The notes: generated by a model from the letters alone, not told the origin. Numbered from the stretch's first letter, positions 51,694 through 59,951 are shown. The stretch is DNA of 64,000 nt from Mobiluncus sp034180645 (GCF_034180645.1 NZ_JAXFNY010000016.1:71939-135938); one strand, 5' to 3'. Program-made: numbers and translations.

Positions 51694-52923
51694 GTGAGCA
51701 GGAAATCGAAGATTTGGATTGCCAGCATCCTGGCTGTGATTTCCGTTGCCGCCGCAATCGGCGGAATCACCATGTACCTGGTCAACAAATGGGAAGTCAT
51801 TGTCACCCTGAAAGGCGACTCCACCAGCACTGTTGAATACGGCGACACGTGGAAAGACCCCGGCGCCACCGCTTATGGAACCAGCACCCTGTTCACCTTT
51901 ACTCACGACGACCTCAAGCTACACACCACCGGAAAAGTCGATACTTCCAAAGTCGGCACTTATGAAATCACTTATGCGGCGAAATACCGCGGAGTCGAGG
52001 GAAAAAAGACCCGCAAAGTGACGGTACGGGATTCTAAGCCGCCCGCCATCACGGTCGACGGCGGGGAACAGATTACCCTCCCCTACGGCCTGCCCTGGCA
52101 GGACTCCTATTCCGCGACAGACAACGTGGACGGCGATTTGACCGCGAAAGTCCAGGTCGACGGCCAGGTAAACGTGAACGCGGCGGGGTCATACACGTTG
52201 CGCTACCAAGTCTCGGACTCCAGTGGAAACCAGGGCACAGCGACCCGCCAGGTCACCGTGATGACCCCCGTTGCCCCCAACGCCGACCCGGCGGCAGGCT
52301 TGGACAAAGTTATCTATCTAACCTTTGACGATGGACCTGGCCCGGCGACGTCGCACTTGCTCGATATTCTGGCCACCAAAGGGGTGAAGGCAACCTTCTT
52401 TGTGACCAACACCATGGGACACCCGGACATGATTGGGCGCGCCTACCGAGAGGGGCACTCGGTGGGGATTCACACCTATACCCACCAGTATTCTCAGATT
52501 TACGCCAGCGACGACGCCTACTGGGCGGACTTCGACCGCATGGCGCATATAATTCGCGACCAGACCGGTCAGGACACCCGGATGATGCGGTTCCCCGGAG
52601 GCAGCTCCAACACCGTGAGCCGCAACTACTCGCCCGGAATCATGAGCCGGCTGACCAGACTCATGGTCGTGAAAGGCTACACCTATTTTGACTGGAACGT
52701 GGACAGCGGAGACGGCACTGGGCATTCCACCAGCGCTTCCGTGTTCCAACGCATTACCGCCGGAGTGCAGGGCAAATCGGTGTCTGTAGTCCTGTGCCAC
52801 GACACTCACCCCACCACCGTCGACGCGATGCCCCAGGTCATCGACTGGGCCAAGCAAAACGGCTACACCTTCCTGCCGCTCGCCCCCGGCAGCTATCCAG
52901 CGCACCACCGGGTAGCGAACTAA
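51694..52923 (+). CDS. Polysaccharide deacetylase with two DUF5011-type Ig-like domains
   Basis: A 409-residue exported or membrane-anchored enzyme. One N-terminal helix (about 7-31) is followed by two bacterial Ig-like DUF5011 modules (35-112 and 116-190) marked by DTWKDPGATAYG, VGTYEITYAAKY, DNVDGDLTAKV and AGSYTLRYQVSDSSGN. The NodB domain then shows TFDDGPG (210-216), the metal ligands H260 and H264 in HTYTHQY, RFPGGS (299-304), DWNVDSGD and VVLCHD. It likely removes acetyl groups from peptidoglycan or a surface glycan, a known lysozyme-resistance strategy. The GTG start at 51694 follows GGGAGG. Confidence 0.92.
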   Translation: MSRKSKIWIASILAVISVAAAIGGITMYLVNKWEVIVTLKGDSTSTVEYGDTWKDPGATAYGTSTLFTFTHDDLKLHTTGKVDTSKVGTYEITYAAKYRGVEGKKTRKVTVRDSKPPAITVDGGEQITLPYGLPWQDSYSATDNVDGDLTAKVQVDGQVNVNAAGSYTLRYQVSDSSGNQGTATRQVTVMTPVAPNADPAAGLDKVIYLTFDDGPGPATSHLLDILATKGVKATFFVTNTMGHPDMIGRAYREGHSVGIHTYTHQYSQIYASDDAYWADFDRMAHIIRDQTGQDTRMMRFPGGSSNTVSRNYSPGIMSRLTRLMVVKGYTYFDWNVDSGDGTGHSTSASVFQRITAGVQGKSVSVVLCHDTHPTTVDAMPQVIDWAKQNGYTFLPLAPGSYPAHHRVAN

Positions 52924-52943
52924 GCTCATTCGTGATGTTCACC

Positions 52944-53001
52944 AGGGCGGTCGCGGGTGCACAAGGGTGGTTGCGGGGGTCACAAGGTCGGTCGCGAGGC
53001 C
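52944..53001. repeat. Imperfect tandem repeat of about 20 bp, three copies
   Basis: Starts at 52944, 52964 and 52985 share AGG(G/T)(C/T)GGT(C/T)GCGNGG. It lies just after the deacetylase stop, at the left edge of the decayed zone. Confidence 0.6.
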
Positions 53002-53062
53002 GGGTAGGTACGTTAGGCCCGGTGGCGCGTAACGGGCAGAAAGCCGCGCGGGCGGGACAGGC

Positions 53063-53152
53063 ACGAGCCTCTCCCTAGGCGATCGCCTCTGCCTCGCCCT
53101 CGGCAAACGCATGGGCGCCACCGTCCTGACCGCCGACAGAGCCTGGGGCGAG
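53063..53152 (+). pseudogene. Remnant of a VapC-type PIN-domain toxin (C-terminal end)
   Basis: In one frame these bases encode SLSLGDRLCLALGKRMGA then TVLTADRAW, the unmistakable last third of a PIN ribonuclease toxin (LSLGDRACLALA...VLTADRAW). Stop codons lie upstream and no start or N-terminal part remains; the antitoxin is also missing. It abuts the cut-down rhuM gene. Confidence 0.7.
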
Positions 53153-53201
53153 GGCACAAAGGGATTGAACAGATTCGGTAGGGCCACGACCCTACGATGT
53201 T

Positions 53202-53675
53202 TTATTTTGCCTCTTTGCGGTGACTGCTGGCTTCCAGAGCTTTCGCCGCGAACTTGTCGAAGTCGGACCGATAGCTGGCGTCTTGGGTAAATCCGGTGGC
53301 CCACTGGCGGAACTGAGTGGCGCGAATGGAGTTCACGCGATAGCCCACCGAGATAATCGCGTCCAGGTTGTAGTGCTTCGTCACGTAAGATTTGCCATCA
53401 CTGGCAGTTATCCGGAATTTCCGGATAACTGAATTTTCCTGCAATTCCTCGGAAACAAAAATGTTCCCCAAATGCTCACTGATAGTCCTCACATCCACAT
53501 CAAAGAGCTGAGCCATCAGCTTTTGCGTCAGCCAAATCGTGCCGTCTTGGTAACGCACTTCAATGCCCTCGCCCGCCTCAGCCGTGAAGACCAGGAACTG
53601 CCCGGAATCATGCTTGATCATTGTCTGAAACTCGGTGTTTCCCAAGCTCGTTTGAGGTTTAGTCGTCTGTGCCAT
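53202..53675 (-). CDS. Truncated RhuM family protein
   Basis: Residues 1-127 match the N-terminal part of the RhuM family: YQDGTIWLTQKLMAQLF, VRTISEHLGNIF, YNLDAIISVGYRVNS and ATQFRQWAT. Full RhuM proteins have about 330 residues. Here the conserved part breaks off after QWAT and is joined to about 30 residues (SYRSDFDKFAAKALE) that could be the original C-terminus after an internal deletion. RhuM-family genes travel with pathogenicity islands and toxin-antitoxin clusters; the biochemical role is unclear. It may not be functional. Confidence 0.7.
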   Translation of the reverse strand: MAQTTKPQTSLGNTEFQTMIKHDSGQFLVFTAEAGEGIEVRYQDGTIWLTQKLMAQLFDVDVRTISEHLGNIFVSEELQENSVIRKFRITASDGKSYVTKHYNLDAIISVGYRVNSIRATQFRQWATGFTQDASYRSDFDKFAAKALEASSHRKEAK

Positions 53676-53910
53676 CGCGCTTCTCTCGGTCGTTCTTTGG
53701 TGGGGTTTTCCGCACTCAACACATCACTTATGAGTCTAAACCAAACCCCTCACACAAAAAGAGACCCCCTTACCCCGGACGGTAGCTACCCGCGACGCTA
53801 GCTAGATCCTTGCCCCAGCACCCGCCCTTGTGCACTACCTATTCACCGATATACCAAACAGGCATACAATGGATATACAATGTACTACTTTCGGGCAAGG
53901 GGTGATGGGT

Positions 53911-54210
53911 ATGACAACCTCCACAGCAGCCCGGATTAACTTCCGCACCGATGCACAAACTAAGCAATCTGCCGAGGAACTCTTTGACGCCCTGGGGCTT
54001 GATATGTCCACGGCGCTCAATATGTTCTTAAAGCAAGCGGTGCGTGAACAGGCACTTCCCATCCGTCCTGCCCTCGCCTACGTTCCCAACGCGCAAACCG
54101 CTCGTGCCATCGAGGATGCCCAGAAGGTGATTGACGGCGAGAAACCCGAAACCGGGGAAGTATTTGACAACGCCCACCAGGCGGCACAATTCCTGGACAA
54201 CCTCTCATGA
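53911..54210 (+). CDS. relB: RelB/DinJ family antitoxin (toxin partner lost)
   Basis: A 99-residue antitoxin. ARINFRTDAQTKQSAEELFDALGLDMSTALNMFLKQAVREQALP is the ribbon-helix-helix DNA-binding and dimerisation part, and the C-terminal half would wrap the toxin. ATG 53911 has AAGGGG eight bases upstream. Upstream, TATACAAT repeats at about 53860-53885 look like promoter and operator. The start of a second gene (ATG 54207, MKIIFDSP) overlaps its stop as ATGA, as expected for a toxin. That frame is lost after eight codons, where an alcohol dehydrogenase fragment begins. Confidence 0.82.
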   Translation: MTTSTAARINFRTDAQTKQSAEELFDALGLDMSTALNMFLKQAVREQALPIRPALAYVPNAQTARAIEDAQKVIDGEKPETGEVFDNAHQAAQFLDNLS

Positions 54211-54253
54211 AAATTATCTTTGACAGCCCCCCAGCGGCACCGCACCAGGATAA

Positions 54254-55248
54254 CTGGGGGCGACCGAGCGGCGCGAACCCGGACCCACCGAGGTTTACTT
54301 TGAAATCAAATACGCCGGCATCTGCCACAGCGACATCCACACCGGTCGCGGCGAATGGGGGCCGGCCATCTATCCGCTGACGCCCGGCCACGAAATCGCC
54401 GGCATTGTCACCAAGATTGGAACGAACGTTACAAAGTTCAAGGTTGGCGACCGTGTCGGCGTCGGCTGCTTTGTCGATTCCTGCGGGCATTGCGAAACCT
54501 GTAAGGTCGGCAACGAGCAATTCTGCCTGACAGACGGCGGCACCATCTGGACTTATAACTGCCTGGGACGCGACGGCGTGCCCACCGCTGGCGGTTATTC
54601 CCAAGGCATCACGGTCGAACAGGACTACATCTGCCACATCCCCGATTCCATCGAGCTTGACGCAGCCGCGCCGATTATGTGCGCCGGCATCACGCTGTAT
54701 TCCCCGCTGACCCGCTGGGGTGCGGCCCGGGCAAAAAGGTCGCCATCGTTGGTATGGGCGGGCTTGGCCACATGGGCGTTCAGATCGCGGCAGCCCTCGG
54801 CGCCGAGACGCACGTCATCTCGCGCACCCGCGCCAAGGAAGCCGACGCGAAGCGCTTCGGTGCCGTCGAACTGCACCCCACCAGCAAAGACGGCGTCTGG
54901 GAATCGATGGAGGGTGAGTTCGACCTGATCGTTTCCACGCTGTCCGACGGCGTTTCTGTCGATGACCTGCTGGCCTGCGTGAAACCCCAGGGTGCAGTCG
55001 CCATCGTCGGCCTTCCCGAACATCGCCAAGAGTTCACCATGGCTGGACTGGTCGGTCCACAAAAGGTCCTGGCTGGCTCGAACATCGCCGGCATTGCCAA
55101 GACCCAGGAAGTCCTGGATTTCTGTGCGAAGCACAACATCGCCCCCCAGCTCGAAGTCATCAGCGGCGATAAAATCAACGAGACCTGGGACAACGTAGTG
55201 AGCGCCAAGGTGCGTTACCGCTACGTCATCAACACGTCCACGTTCTGA
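54254..55248 (+). pseudogene. NAD(P)-dependent alcohol dehydrogenase, 5'-truncated and frameshifted
   Basis: The first intact stretch reads ATERREPGPTEVYFEIKYAG, lacking about 25 N-terminal codons; a TAA at 54251 closes the frame upstream. GICHSDIHTGRGEWG and the zinc-binding CGHCETCKVGNEQFC follow. At 54722-54723 one base is missing after TGGGGTGC, shifting to the frame of GPGKKVAIVGMGGLGHMGVQ (Rossmann fold), which continues to the normal end YRYVINTSTF. It belongs to the YahK/AdhC-type zinc-dependent dehydrogenases. Both defects make it a pseudogene, unless the base is a sequencing error, which would still leave the 5' end missing. Confidence 0.88.
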
Positions 55249-55484
55249 TTCCTTTCCCTTCAATAGGTTCCCCGGTCAACGGCTTCTTCTGGCTCGCTTT
55301 TCCGGGTGGTTCTGGTTTGGTTGGATAACTGCGTCTCATTATTCGATGCGTTTTGTCTCATATTGTAATATCTACTGGACATAGCGGTTTTTCACCCGCT
55401 ATGCTGAACCACCGTAAGCGAAACCACACAAAAACCGGGCGGAACCGAAAACCGACCCGAAAGGCCTATTGAAGGAAAAGAATT

Positions 55485-56543
55485 ATGAACAAGATTGCGG
55501 GAATCGGCGCCTTCCTGGTCGGAAGCCTGATCACTTTATTCATCTGTATGCCGTTCATGCTCTCGGCGCGCGATTGCACCACCCCCGGTGCCGCAGCCGC
55601 GAACAACGCCGCGGGTGCGAGCTCGGGCGCAACTGCCAACACCAAGGTCATCGAGGTCGGCCTGTTGCAGCTGATGAGCCACCCCTCGCTCGACGACATT
55701 CGCCAGGGTATTTATGACGGCTTGGCCGAACGCGGGTACACGGACGGGGAAAACATTCGCATTGAGTACGAAAACGGCCAGGGTGACCAAACCCTGCTGA
55801 AGACGATTTCGGATCAATTCATGGCGGACAAAAAGGACTACCTGGTGGGCATTGCGACCCCGGCGGCCCAGGCGCTGGCGAACTCGTCCCAAGATTCTGT
55901 ACCGGTCGTTATCTCTGCCGTCAGCGATCCTGTGGGCGTCGGCTTGGTGAAGGACAACAAGGCGCCCGGCGTGAACGTGACCGGCACCTCGGATCAGGCT
56001 CCCGTCAAGGCGCAGTTGGACCTGGTGAAGCAAATCATGCCCGACGCGAAACGCCTGGGAATCCTGTATTCGAGTTCGTCGCAGAACGTTGGCGAATCCG
56101 TGGCCGAAGCGAAGCGCCTGGCTCCCGAGTACGGGTGGAGCGCGGTCGAGGCGACTATCACGACCACGAACGACTTGGCGCAGGTCGCCGAACAGTTGGC
56201 CGGTGACGTGGACATGATTTTTGTACCGAACGATAACGTCATTGCTTCGGCCATGCCGACGCTCATTGCGGCGACCGATTCGCGCGGCGTGCCGGTGTTT
56301 CCGGTCGTGGACGCGATGGTGCAGGAAGGCGGCCTGGCAACGGTCGGCATCAACCAGCACCAGCTGGGGGTCGATACGGGTTACATCCTGGCGGACCTGA
56401 TTGAAGGCAAGAAAGCCGCGGAATACCCGATCAAATTCACGGATAAGGTCGACACGATTGTGAACCTGGTGAAGGCGAAAGCCCTGGGTATCACCATTCC
56501 GGCCGACTTGGCCGCGTCCGCGAAAGACGTCAGCGCGAACTGA
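55485..56543 (+). CDS. trpX: ABC transporter substrate-binding protein, TrpX-like
   Basis: A 352-residue PF04392-type binding protein with an N-terminal membrane anchor (about 5-25) and no lipobox. EVGLLQLMSHPSLDDIRQGIYDGLAERGYTDGENIRIEY-type opening, then VGIATPAAQALANSS, VVISAVSDPVGVGLV and ILYSSSSQNV, match the tryptophan-transporter binding protein family of Gram-positives. Tryptophan is the assumed ligand, by family. AAGGAAAAGAATT precedes ATG 55485. The 236-bp leader has a GTCTCAT direct repeat and a small hairpin (55380-55403) but no T-box that I can see. Confidence 0.85.
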   Translation: MNKIAGIGAFLVGSLITLFICMPFMLSARDCTTPGAAAANNAAGASSGATANTKVIEVGLLQLMSHPSLDDIRQGIYDGLAERGYTDGENIRIEYENGQGDQTLLKTISDQFMADKKDYLVGIATPAAQALANSSQDSVPVVISAVSDPVGVGLVKDNKAPGVNVTGTSDQAPVKAQLDLVKQIMPDAKRLGILYSSSSQNVGESVAEAKRLAPEYGWSAVEATITTTNDLAQVAEQLAGDVDMIFVPNDNVIASAMPTLIAATDSRGVPVFPVVDAMVQEGGLATVGINQHQLGVDTGYILADLIEGKKAAEYPIKFTDKVDTIVNLVKAKALGITIPADLAASAKDVSAN

Positions 56544-56554
56544 AACCGGGGCAA

Positions 56555-56585
56555 GTGGGTTTTTTGATGTCAACAAAAAACCCAC
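56555..56585 (+). promoter_or_regulatory. Hairpin between binding-protein and permease genes
   Basis: GTGGGTTTTTT (56555-56565) and AAAAAACCCAC (56575-56585) form an 11-bp perfect stem 12 bases after the trpX stop. It could be a partial terminator or mRNA stabiliser that favours trpX over the downstream genes. Confidence 0.55.
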
Positions 56586-56600
56586 GGGAGGGAGAGAATC

Positions 56601-57506
56601 ATGGAAATCTTATTGAGCGCGCTGGCCCAAGGCGCCATCTGGACAGTCATGGGTATCGGCGTCTACATCACCTTCCGCGTCCTGAACGAAGCGGATCTGA
56701 CGACCGAGGCGTCATTCACCTTGGGCGCAGCCATCGGTGCACAGCTTTTGGTGCTGGGCATGAATCCCGTGCTGGCGCTGTTGGTGGCCTTCCTGATGGG
56801 GGCGGCCGCTGGGGCGATTACCGCCTTGCTGATCACAAAGGTGCACATCAACTCGCTTTTGGCGGGCATCATCACGATGACCGGGCTGTACTCAATCAAC
56901 CTCGGTTTCCTGGGGGCGGCGAACCTGTCGCTTTCGGCGGTGCCTTCGTTGAAAACTCAGTTGGGTTCAATAGGCCTCCCGCGTAACGTTGACACGTTGG
57001 TGTTGGGTATCGTGGTGGTGGCGATTGCGGTCGCGGCCCTGAGCTTCTTCTTCCGCACCGACATGGGTCAAGCCCTGATTGCGACCGGTGACAACCCGAT
57101 TATGGCAAAGTCCCTGGGGATTTCCACGGGCGGGATGCTGATGTTGGGATACATGATCGGCAACGGACTCATTGCGACTTCCGGGTACCTGGTAGCGACC
57201 GACAACGGTTATGCCGACATCTCGATGGGCATCGGTTCCCTGGTCATTGGGCTGGCGGCCATCATCATTGGTGAGGTCGTTATCCGCAACGTGTCGCTGC
57301 CGGTACGCCTGTTGGCGATTTTTGTCGGCTCGGTGATCTATCGCTTGCTTTTGGCGCTGGTGTTGCGTTTCAACTTCGACACCGACAACTTCAAGCTACT
57401 CTCGGCGGTCGTGCTGGGCCTGTGCCTGTCGATTCCGACCCTGCAGAAATTCTTCCGCGAGCGCAAAGCCCGCAACGCGGCCGTAAAGGAGGTGGCTCTG
57501 GCATGA
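56601..57506 (+). CDS. trpY: ABC transporter permease, TrpY-like
   Basis: A 301-residue branched-chain-type permease with about nine helices. LAQGAIWTVMGIGVYITFRVLNEADLTTEASFTLGAA is the family start, and GFLGAANLSLS, TDMGQALIATGDNPIMAKSLGI (coupling loop) and GEVVIRNVSLPVRLLAIFVGSVIYRLLLALVL follow. GGGAGGGAGAG precedes ATG 56601. The stop overlaps the ATPase start (ATGA). Confidence 0.9.
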   Translation: MEILLSALAQGAIWTVMGIGVYITFRVLNEADLTTEASFTLGAAIGAQLLVLGMNPVLALLVAFLMGAAAGAITALLITKVHINSLLAGIITMTGLYSINLGFLGAANLSLSAVPSLKTQLGSIGLPRNVDTLVLGIVVVAIAVAALSFFFRTDMGQALIATGDNPIMAKSLGISTGGMLMLGYMIGNGLIATSGYLVATDNGYADISMGIGSLVIGLAAIIIGEVVIRNVSLPVRLLAIFVGSVIYRLLLALVLRFNFDTDNFKLLSAVVLGLCLSIPTLQKFFRERKARNAAVKEVALA

Positions 57507-58378
57507 GCACCGCGAACGTAACTCAGAGCGAAAACCCGACCGGGAAGGCTATTGAATTGGAAACGACAGCAACCCAGAATGGAACGGACGGTACAAAAAT
57601 GGTATTGCGCCTGGAAAACGTCAATAAGGCATTCCACCAGCGCACCGCCGACGTCTACCAGGCCTTGCGCGGGGTGTCCCTGGAGGTGCCCGAGGGCGAC
57701 TTCATCACCATCGTCGGCGGCAATGGGGCAGGGAAATCGACCTTGTTGAACGTCATTTCCGGCTCGATTTTGGTCGATTCGGGCGCTGTCAAGATTGACG
57801 AGCGCGATGTGACCCGCGTGGTAGAGGAAGACCGCGCGGCGCTGGTGGGGCGTATTTTCCAGGATCCCAAGCTGGGGACCGCGCCGCGCATGACCGTGGC
57901 CGAGAACCTGTTATTGGCGCAAAAACGCGGGGAAAACCGGGGTTTTCGGGTTTCCATGACCGAGGCGAAACGGGCGGAATTCCGCTCGGTTTTGGCGCCG
58001 CTGCAGCTGGGGCTCGAGGACCGCTTGGACACCGAGATTGGCGTCCTTTCGGGCGGGCAAAGACAGTCTGTAGCCTTGATTATGGCGACGTTAAAGGCTC
58101 CGCGGCTGCTGTTGCTCGATGAGCACACGGCCGCACTGGATCCCAAAACCGCTAAGAAGGTGTTGAGCTATACCGCGCGGGTTGTGGCCGAACACGGCCT
58201 GACCGCCTTGATGATTACCCACCACCTGAAGGACGCGCTGTCCTACGGGAACCGGATGCTGGTCATGAACCACGGCCGGATTGTCCACGATTTCGACGCT
58301 TCGGCGAAGGCGGCTATGACAGACGCTGAGCTGTACACGATGGTCGGCGAGCTGGAGGACGAAGACGTGGAGCAATGA
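57503..58378 (+). CDS. trpZ: ABC transporter ATP-binding protein, TrpZ-like
   Basis: A 291-residue ATPase. After a 30-residue non-conserved N-terminus comes LENVNKAFHQRT, Walker A VGGNGAGKSTLLN, VGRIFQDPKLGTAPRMTVAENL, signature LSGGQRQSVALIMATL, Walker B LLLLDEHTAALDPKTAK, and switch His in MITHHLKDAL. DEHTAALDP with His is characteristic of this transporter type. It starts within the permease stop (ATGA). The stop codon lies in the left arm of a 14-bp inverted repeat. Confidence 0.92.
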   Translation: MSTANVTQSENPTGKAIELETTATQNGTDGTKMVLRLENVNKAFHQRTADVYQALRGVSLEVPEGDFITIVGGNGAGKSTLLNVISGSILVDSGAVKIDERDVTRVVEEDRAALVGRIFQDPKLGTAPRMTVAENLLLAQKRGENRGFRVSMTEAKRAEFRSVLAPLQLGLEDRLDTEIGVLSGGQRQSVALIMATLKAPRLLLLDEHTAALDPKTAKKVLSYTARVVAEHGLTALMITHHLKDALSYGNRMLVMNHGRIVHDFDASAKAAMTDAELYTMVGELEDEDVEQ

Positions 58379-58408
58379 GTTTTTAGTCCCGGCTTAAAAA
58401 CTCATTGC
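58372..58408 (+). terminator. 14-bp inverted repeat overlapping the trpZ stop
   Basis: GCAATGAGTTTTTA (58372-58385) and TAAAAACTCATTGC (58395-58408) are perfect complements with a 9-nt loop. The trpZ TGA is inside the first arm. Probable terminator of the trpXYZ operon. Confidence 0.65.
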
Positions 58409-58422
58409 GTTCTCCCCAAACA

Positions 58423-58453
58423 GAAAATCGACGGGACAAGCCCGCCGATTTTC
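58423..58453. repeat. Inverted repeat 2 of the hairpin cluster
   Basis: GAAAATCG (58423-58430) pairs with CGATTTTC (58446-58453), continued by CGGG/CCCG after one mismatch, with a 5-nt loop. Confidence 0.75.
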
Positions 58454-58515
58454 GTGGAGCATAGGGGATTCCGCGATTTCACCAAACAAAATCGGGTTCG
58501 AATCCCCTGCTCCAC
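58454..58515. repeat. Inverted repeat 3, with tmRNA/tRNA-like 3' end
   Basis: GTGGAGCA-TA-GGGGATTC (58454-58471) pairs with GAATCCCC-TGCTCCAC (58500-58515), a 16-bp stem with a 2-nt bulge, and CGATTT/AAATCG inside. The right arm, GGGTTCGAATCCCC then TGCTCCAC, looks like the T-loop and acceptor end of a tmRNA or tRNA without CCA. No full RNA gene folds here. Confidence 0.6.
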
Positions 58516-58518
58516 AAT

Positions 58519-58560
58519 AAATTGAAAACGGGTGGGTTTTGACCCACCCTTTTTCAATTT
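58519..58560. terminator. Bidirectional terminator, inverted repeat 4
   Basis: AAATTGAAAA-c-GGGTGGGT (58519-58537), loop TTTG, ACCCACCC-t-TTTTCAATTT (58542-58560): 18 bp with one mismatch and A/U-rich flanks, able to terminate in both directions. The 184 bp from here to the arsenic genes hold no gene. Confidence 0.75.
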
Positions 58561-58744
58561 TGTTACTTAGACGTTCATTTTGATACAAGGCTTTAGGACT
58601 GTGCAAAATCGAGGTGGGTGTGTGCAAATACCCTTAGGTGGGTGCAAATTCCGAGTGTTGGGTTCATTCCAATGGTTTGGCTAGTCGCAGTTTTTCCCGA
58701 CGGATGACGTTTCGGATTTGATTGGGACTCGAAGCAGTATTTCG

Positions 58745-59491
58745 TTAAGAGATTCGGGTCAATAACTCTTTTACGCGCTTGGTAATCTCGTCGCGGATTT
58801 CGCGTACGACCTCTACGGGTTCACCCGACGGATCAGCGACCTCCCAGTCTTCATAGTGGGTTCCGGGGAAAATTGGGCATGATTCGCCACATCCCATCGT
58901 GATTACCCAATCTGCCATCTTCACTTTCGCCGGATCAAGTTTTTCTGGCTGCGCAAACGGCTCTATCCCTATTTCGGCGAGGGCCTCGCGCACCTCGGGG
59001 TGTACTTCCTCGGCCGGTTCGGTGCCTGCGCTCATGATGGTCACGTCAGAGCTGGCTAGTTCTTGCGCAATGGCGGCTGCCATTTGTGAGCGACCCGCAT
59101 TTTGCCGACAGGCAAAAAGGATTCTGGTCACGGCGGCTCCCTTTCGGCTTGTGGTTTGTTGAGGCACGTGTTTAGCGACAACGTCAAGGAGTCGAGTATC
59201 AAAATCCGGGGCGATCGAATAGTAGGCCCACTTACCCTGCTGTTCACGGCCTAATATGCCAGCATTTACCAGCCTGGTGAGATGGTGCGAAATAGTTGAC
59301 CGACTGATATTAAAAACCTCGGGAAATGAGCATGCACACACCGGGTTCGGTGAACAGCGGTATATGAACAGAGCCAGTTGCAGCCGCGTGACATCACTGA
59401 GTGCCGCAAAAATATCTGCCGCGTCCTGACATTGACCTTCGCCGGCGATTGCAGGTGCGGGGCAGCAATTCGGAGCGTGTTGGCTGGTCAT
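58745..59491 (-). CDS. ArsR repressor fused to arsenate reductase
   Basis: One 248-residue chain combines two ars functions. Residues 22-110 are an ArsR winged helix: DIFAALSDVTRLQLALFIY, cysteines C46, C52 and C54 as a likely As(III) site, and the recognition helix ISRSTISHHLTRLVNAGIL. Residues 122-246 are a low-molecular-weight phosphatase-type ArsC: ILFACRQNAGRSQMAAA with the C128-x5-R134 loop, then AGTEPAEEVHPEV, WVITMGCGESCPIFPG with additional redox cysteines and DWEVADPSG. ATG 59491 lies 6 bases after a -10 box, so the mRNA is probably leaderless. Confidence 0.93.
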   Translation of the reverse strand: MTSQHAPNCCPAPAIAGEGQCQDAADIFAALSDVTRLQLALFIYRCSPNPVCACSFPEVFNISRSTISHHLTRLVNAGILGREQQGKWAYYSIAPDFDTRLLDVVAKHVPQQTTSRKGAAVTRILFACRQNAGRSQMAAAIAQELASSDVTIMSAGTEPAEEVHPEVREALAEIGIEPFAQPEKLDPAKVKMADWVITMGCGESCPIFPGTHYEDWEVADPSGEPVEVVREIRDEITKRVKELLTRIS

Positions 59492-59496
59492 ACAAG

Positions 59497-59566
59497 AACT
59501 CTATCACACGTTTCGACTCTCATCGAAACGTGTGATAGAGTTTGCATCAATTCGACAATCATCGAA
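59497..59566. promoter_or_regulatory. Divergent ars promoter with two ArsR operators
   Basis: A perfect 20-bp inverted repeat (59497-59516 with 59523-59542, 6-nt spacer) contains TTCGA-ctctca-TCGAA. A second copy, TTCGA-caatca-TCGAA, is at 59551-59566. TTCGAC and TAGAGT spaced 18 bp on plus, and the mirror-image TTCGAT and TAGAGT on minus, give overlapping divergent promoters covered by the operator. Confidence 0.8.
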
Positions 59567-59582
59567 ATGTAAGGAGTTAACT

Positions 59583-59951
59583 GTGCGTCAAATCGATATC
59601 TATGAACCGGCTTTGTGCTGTTCTTCCGGGGTATGCGGAACCGACGTAGATCAGGCTCTCGTTGATTTCAACGCGGCGCTGACCGCCCTGGATAAAGAGG
59701 GCATTACCGTCACCCGGCATAATTTGGCATCTGCCCCGGCTGATTTTGCGACTTGCGAACCGGTTCACGCATATGTTGAGGTAGCTGGCACAGACGGCCT
59801 GCCAGTTACTGTGGTTGATGGCACTATCGTTGCTACTGGTTCTTACCCGCAACTTAATCAGCTCCGTCAATTCGCGGGGGCAGCCCTGGAGGGAAAGACG
59901 ACTTTGCCCGTCGTTGAGTCTGGTTGTTGTGGCGGAAGCGGGTGCTGCTAA
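59583..59951 (+). CDS. arsD: Arsenic metallochaperone ArsD
   Basis: ArsD hands As(III) to ArsA and is also a weak repressor. The 122 residues carry the defining cysteines C12, C13 and C18 in IYEPALCCSSGVCG, then DQALVDFNAALTAL and LPVTVVDGTIVATGSYP. Two Cys pairs end the protein (SGCCGGSGCC). The GTG start at 59583 has AAGGAG upstream. The stop overlaps the arsA start as TAATG, so ArsD and ArsA are made together. Confidence 0.95.
   Translation: MRQIDIYEPALCCSSGVCGTDVDQALVDFNAALTALDKEGITVTRHNLASAPADFATCEPVHAYVEVAGTDGLPVTVVDGTIVATGSYPQLNQLRQFAGAALEGKTTLPVVESGCCGGSGCC

Noticed and set aside
55249..55484. A tryptophan T-box in front of the TrpX-like gene
   Set aside because: The 236-bp leader lacks the conserved T-box sequence and a U-tailed terminator; only a small hairpin and a 7-bp direct repeat are seen.
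58454..58515. A tRNA gene
   Set aside because: The T-loop-like GGGTTCGAATCCCC is suggestive, but the T-stem pairs poorly, there is no D-arm or anticodon arm, and the sequence folds better as one long hairpin.
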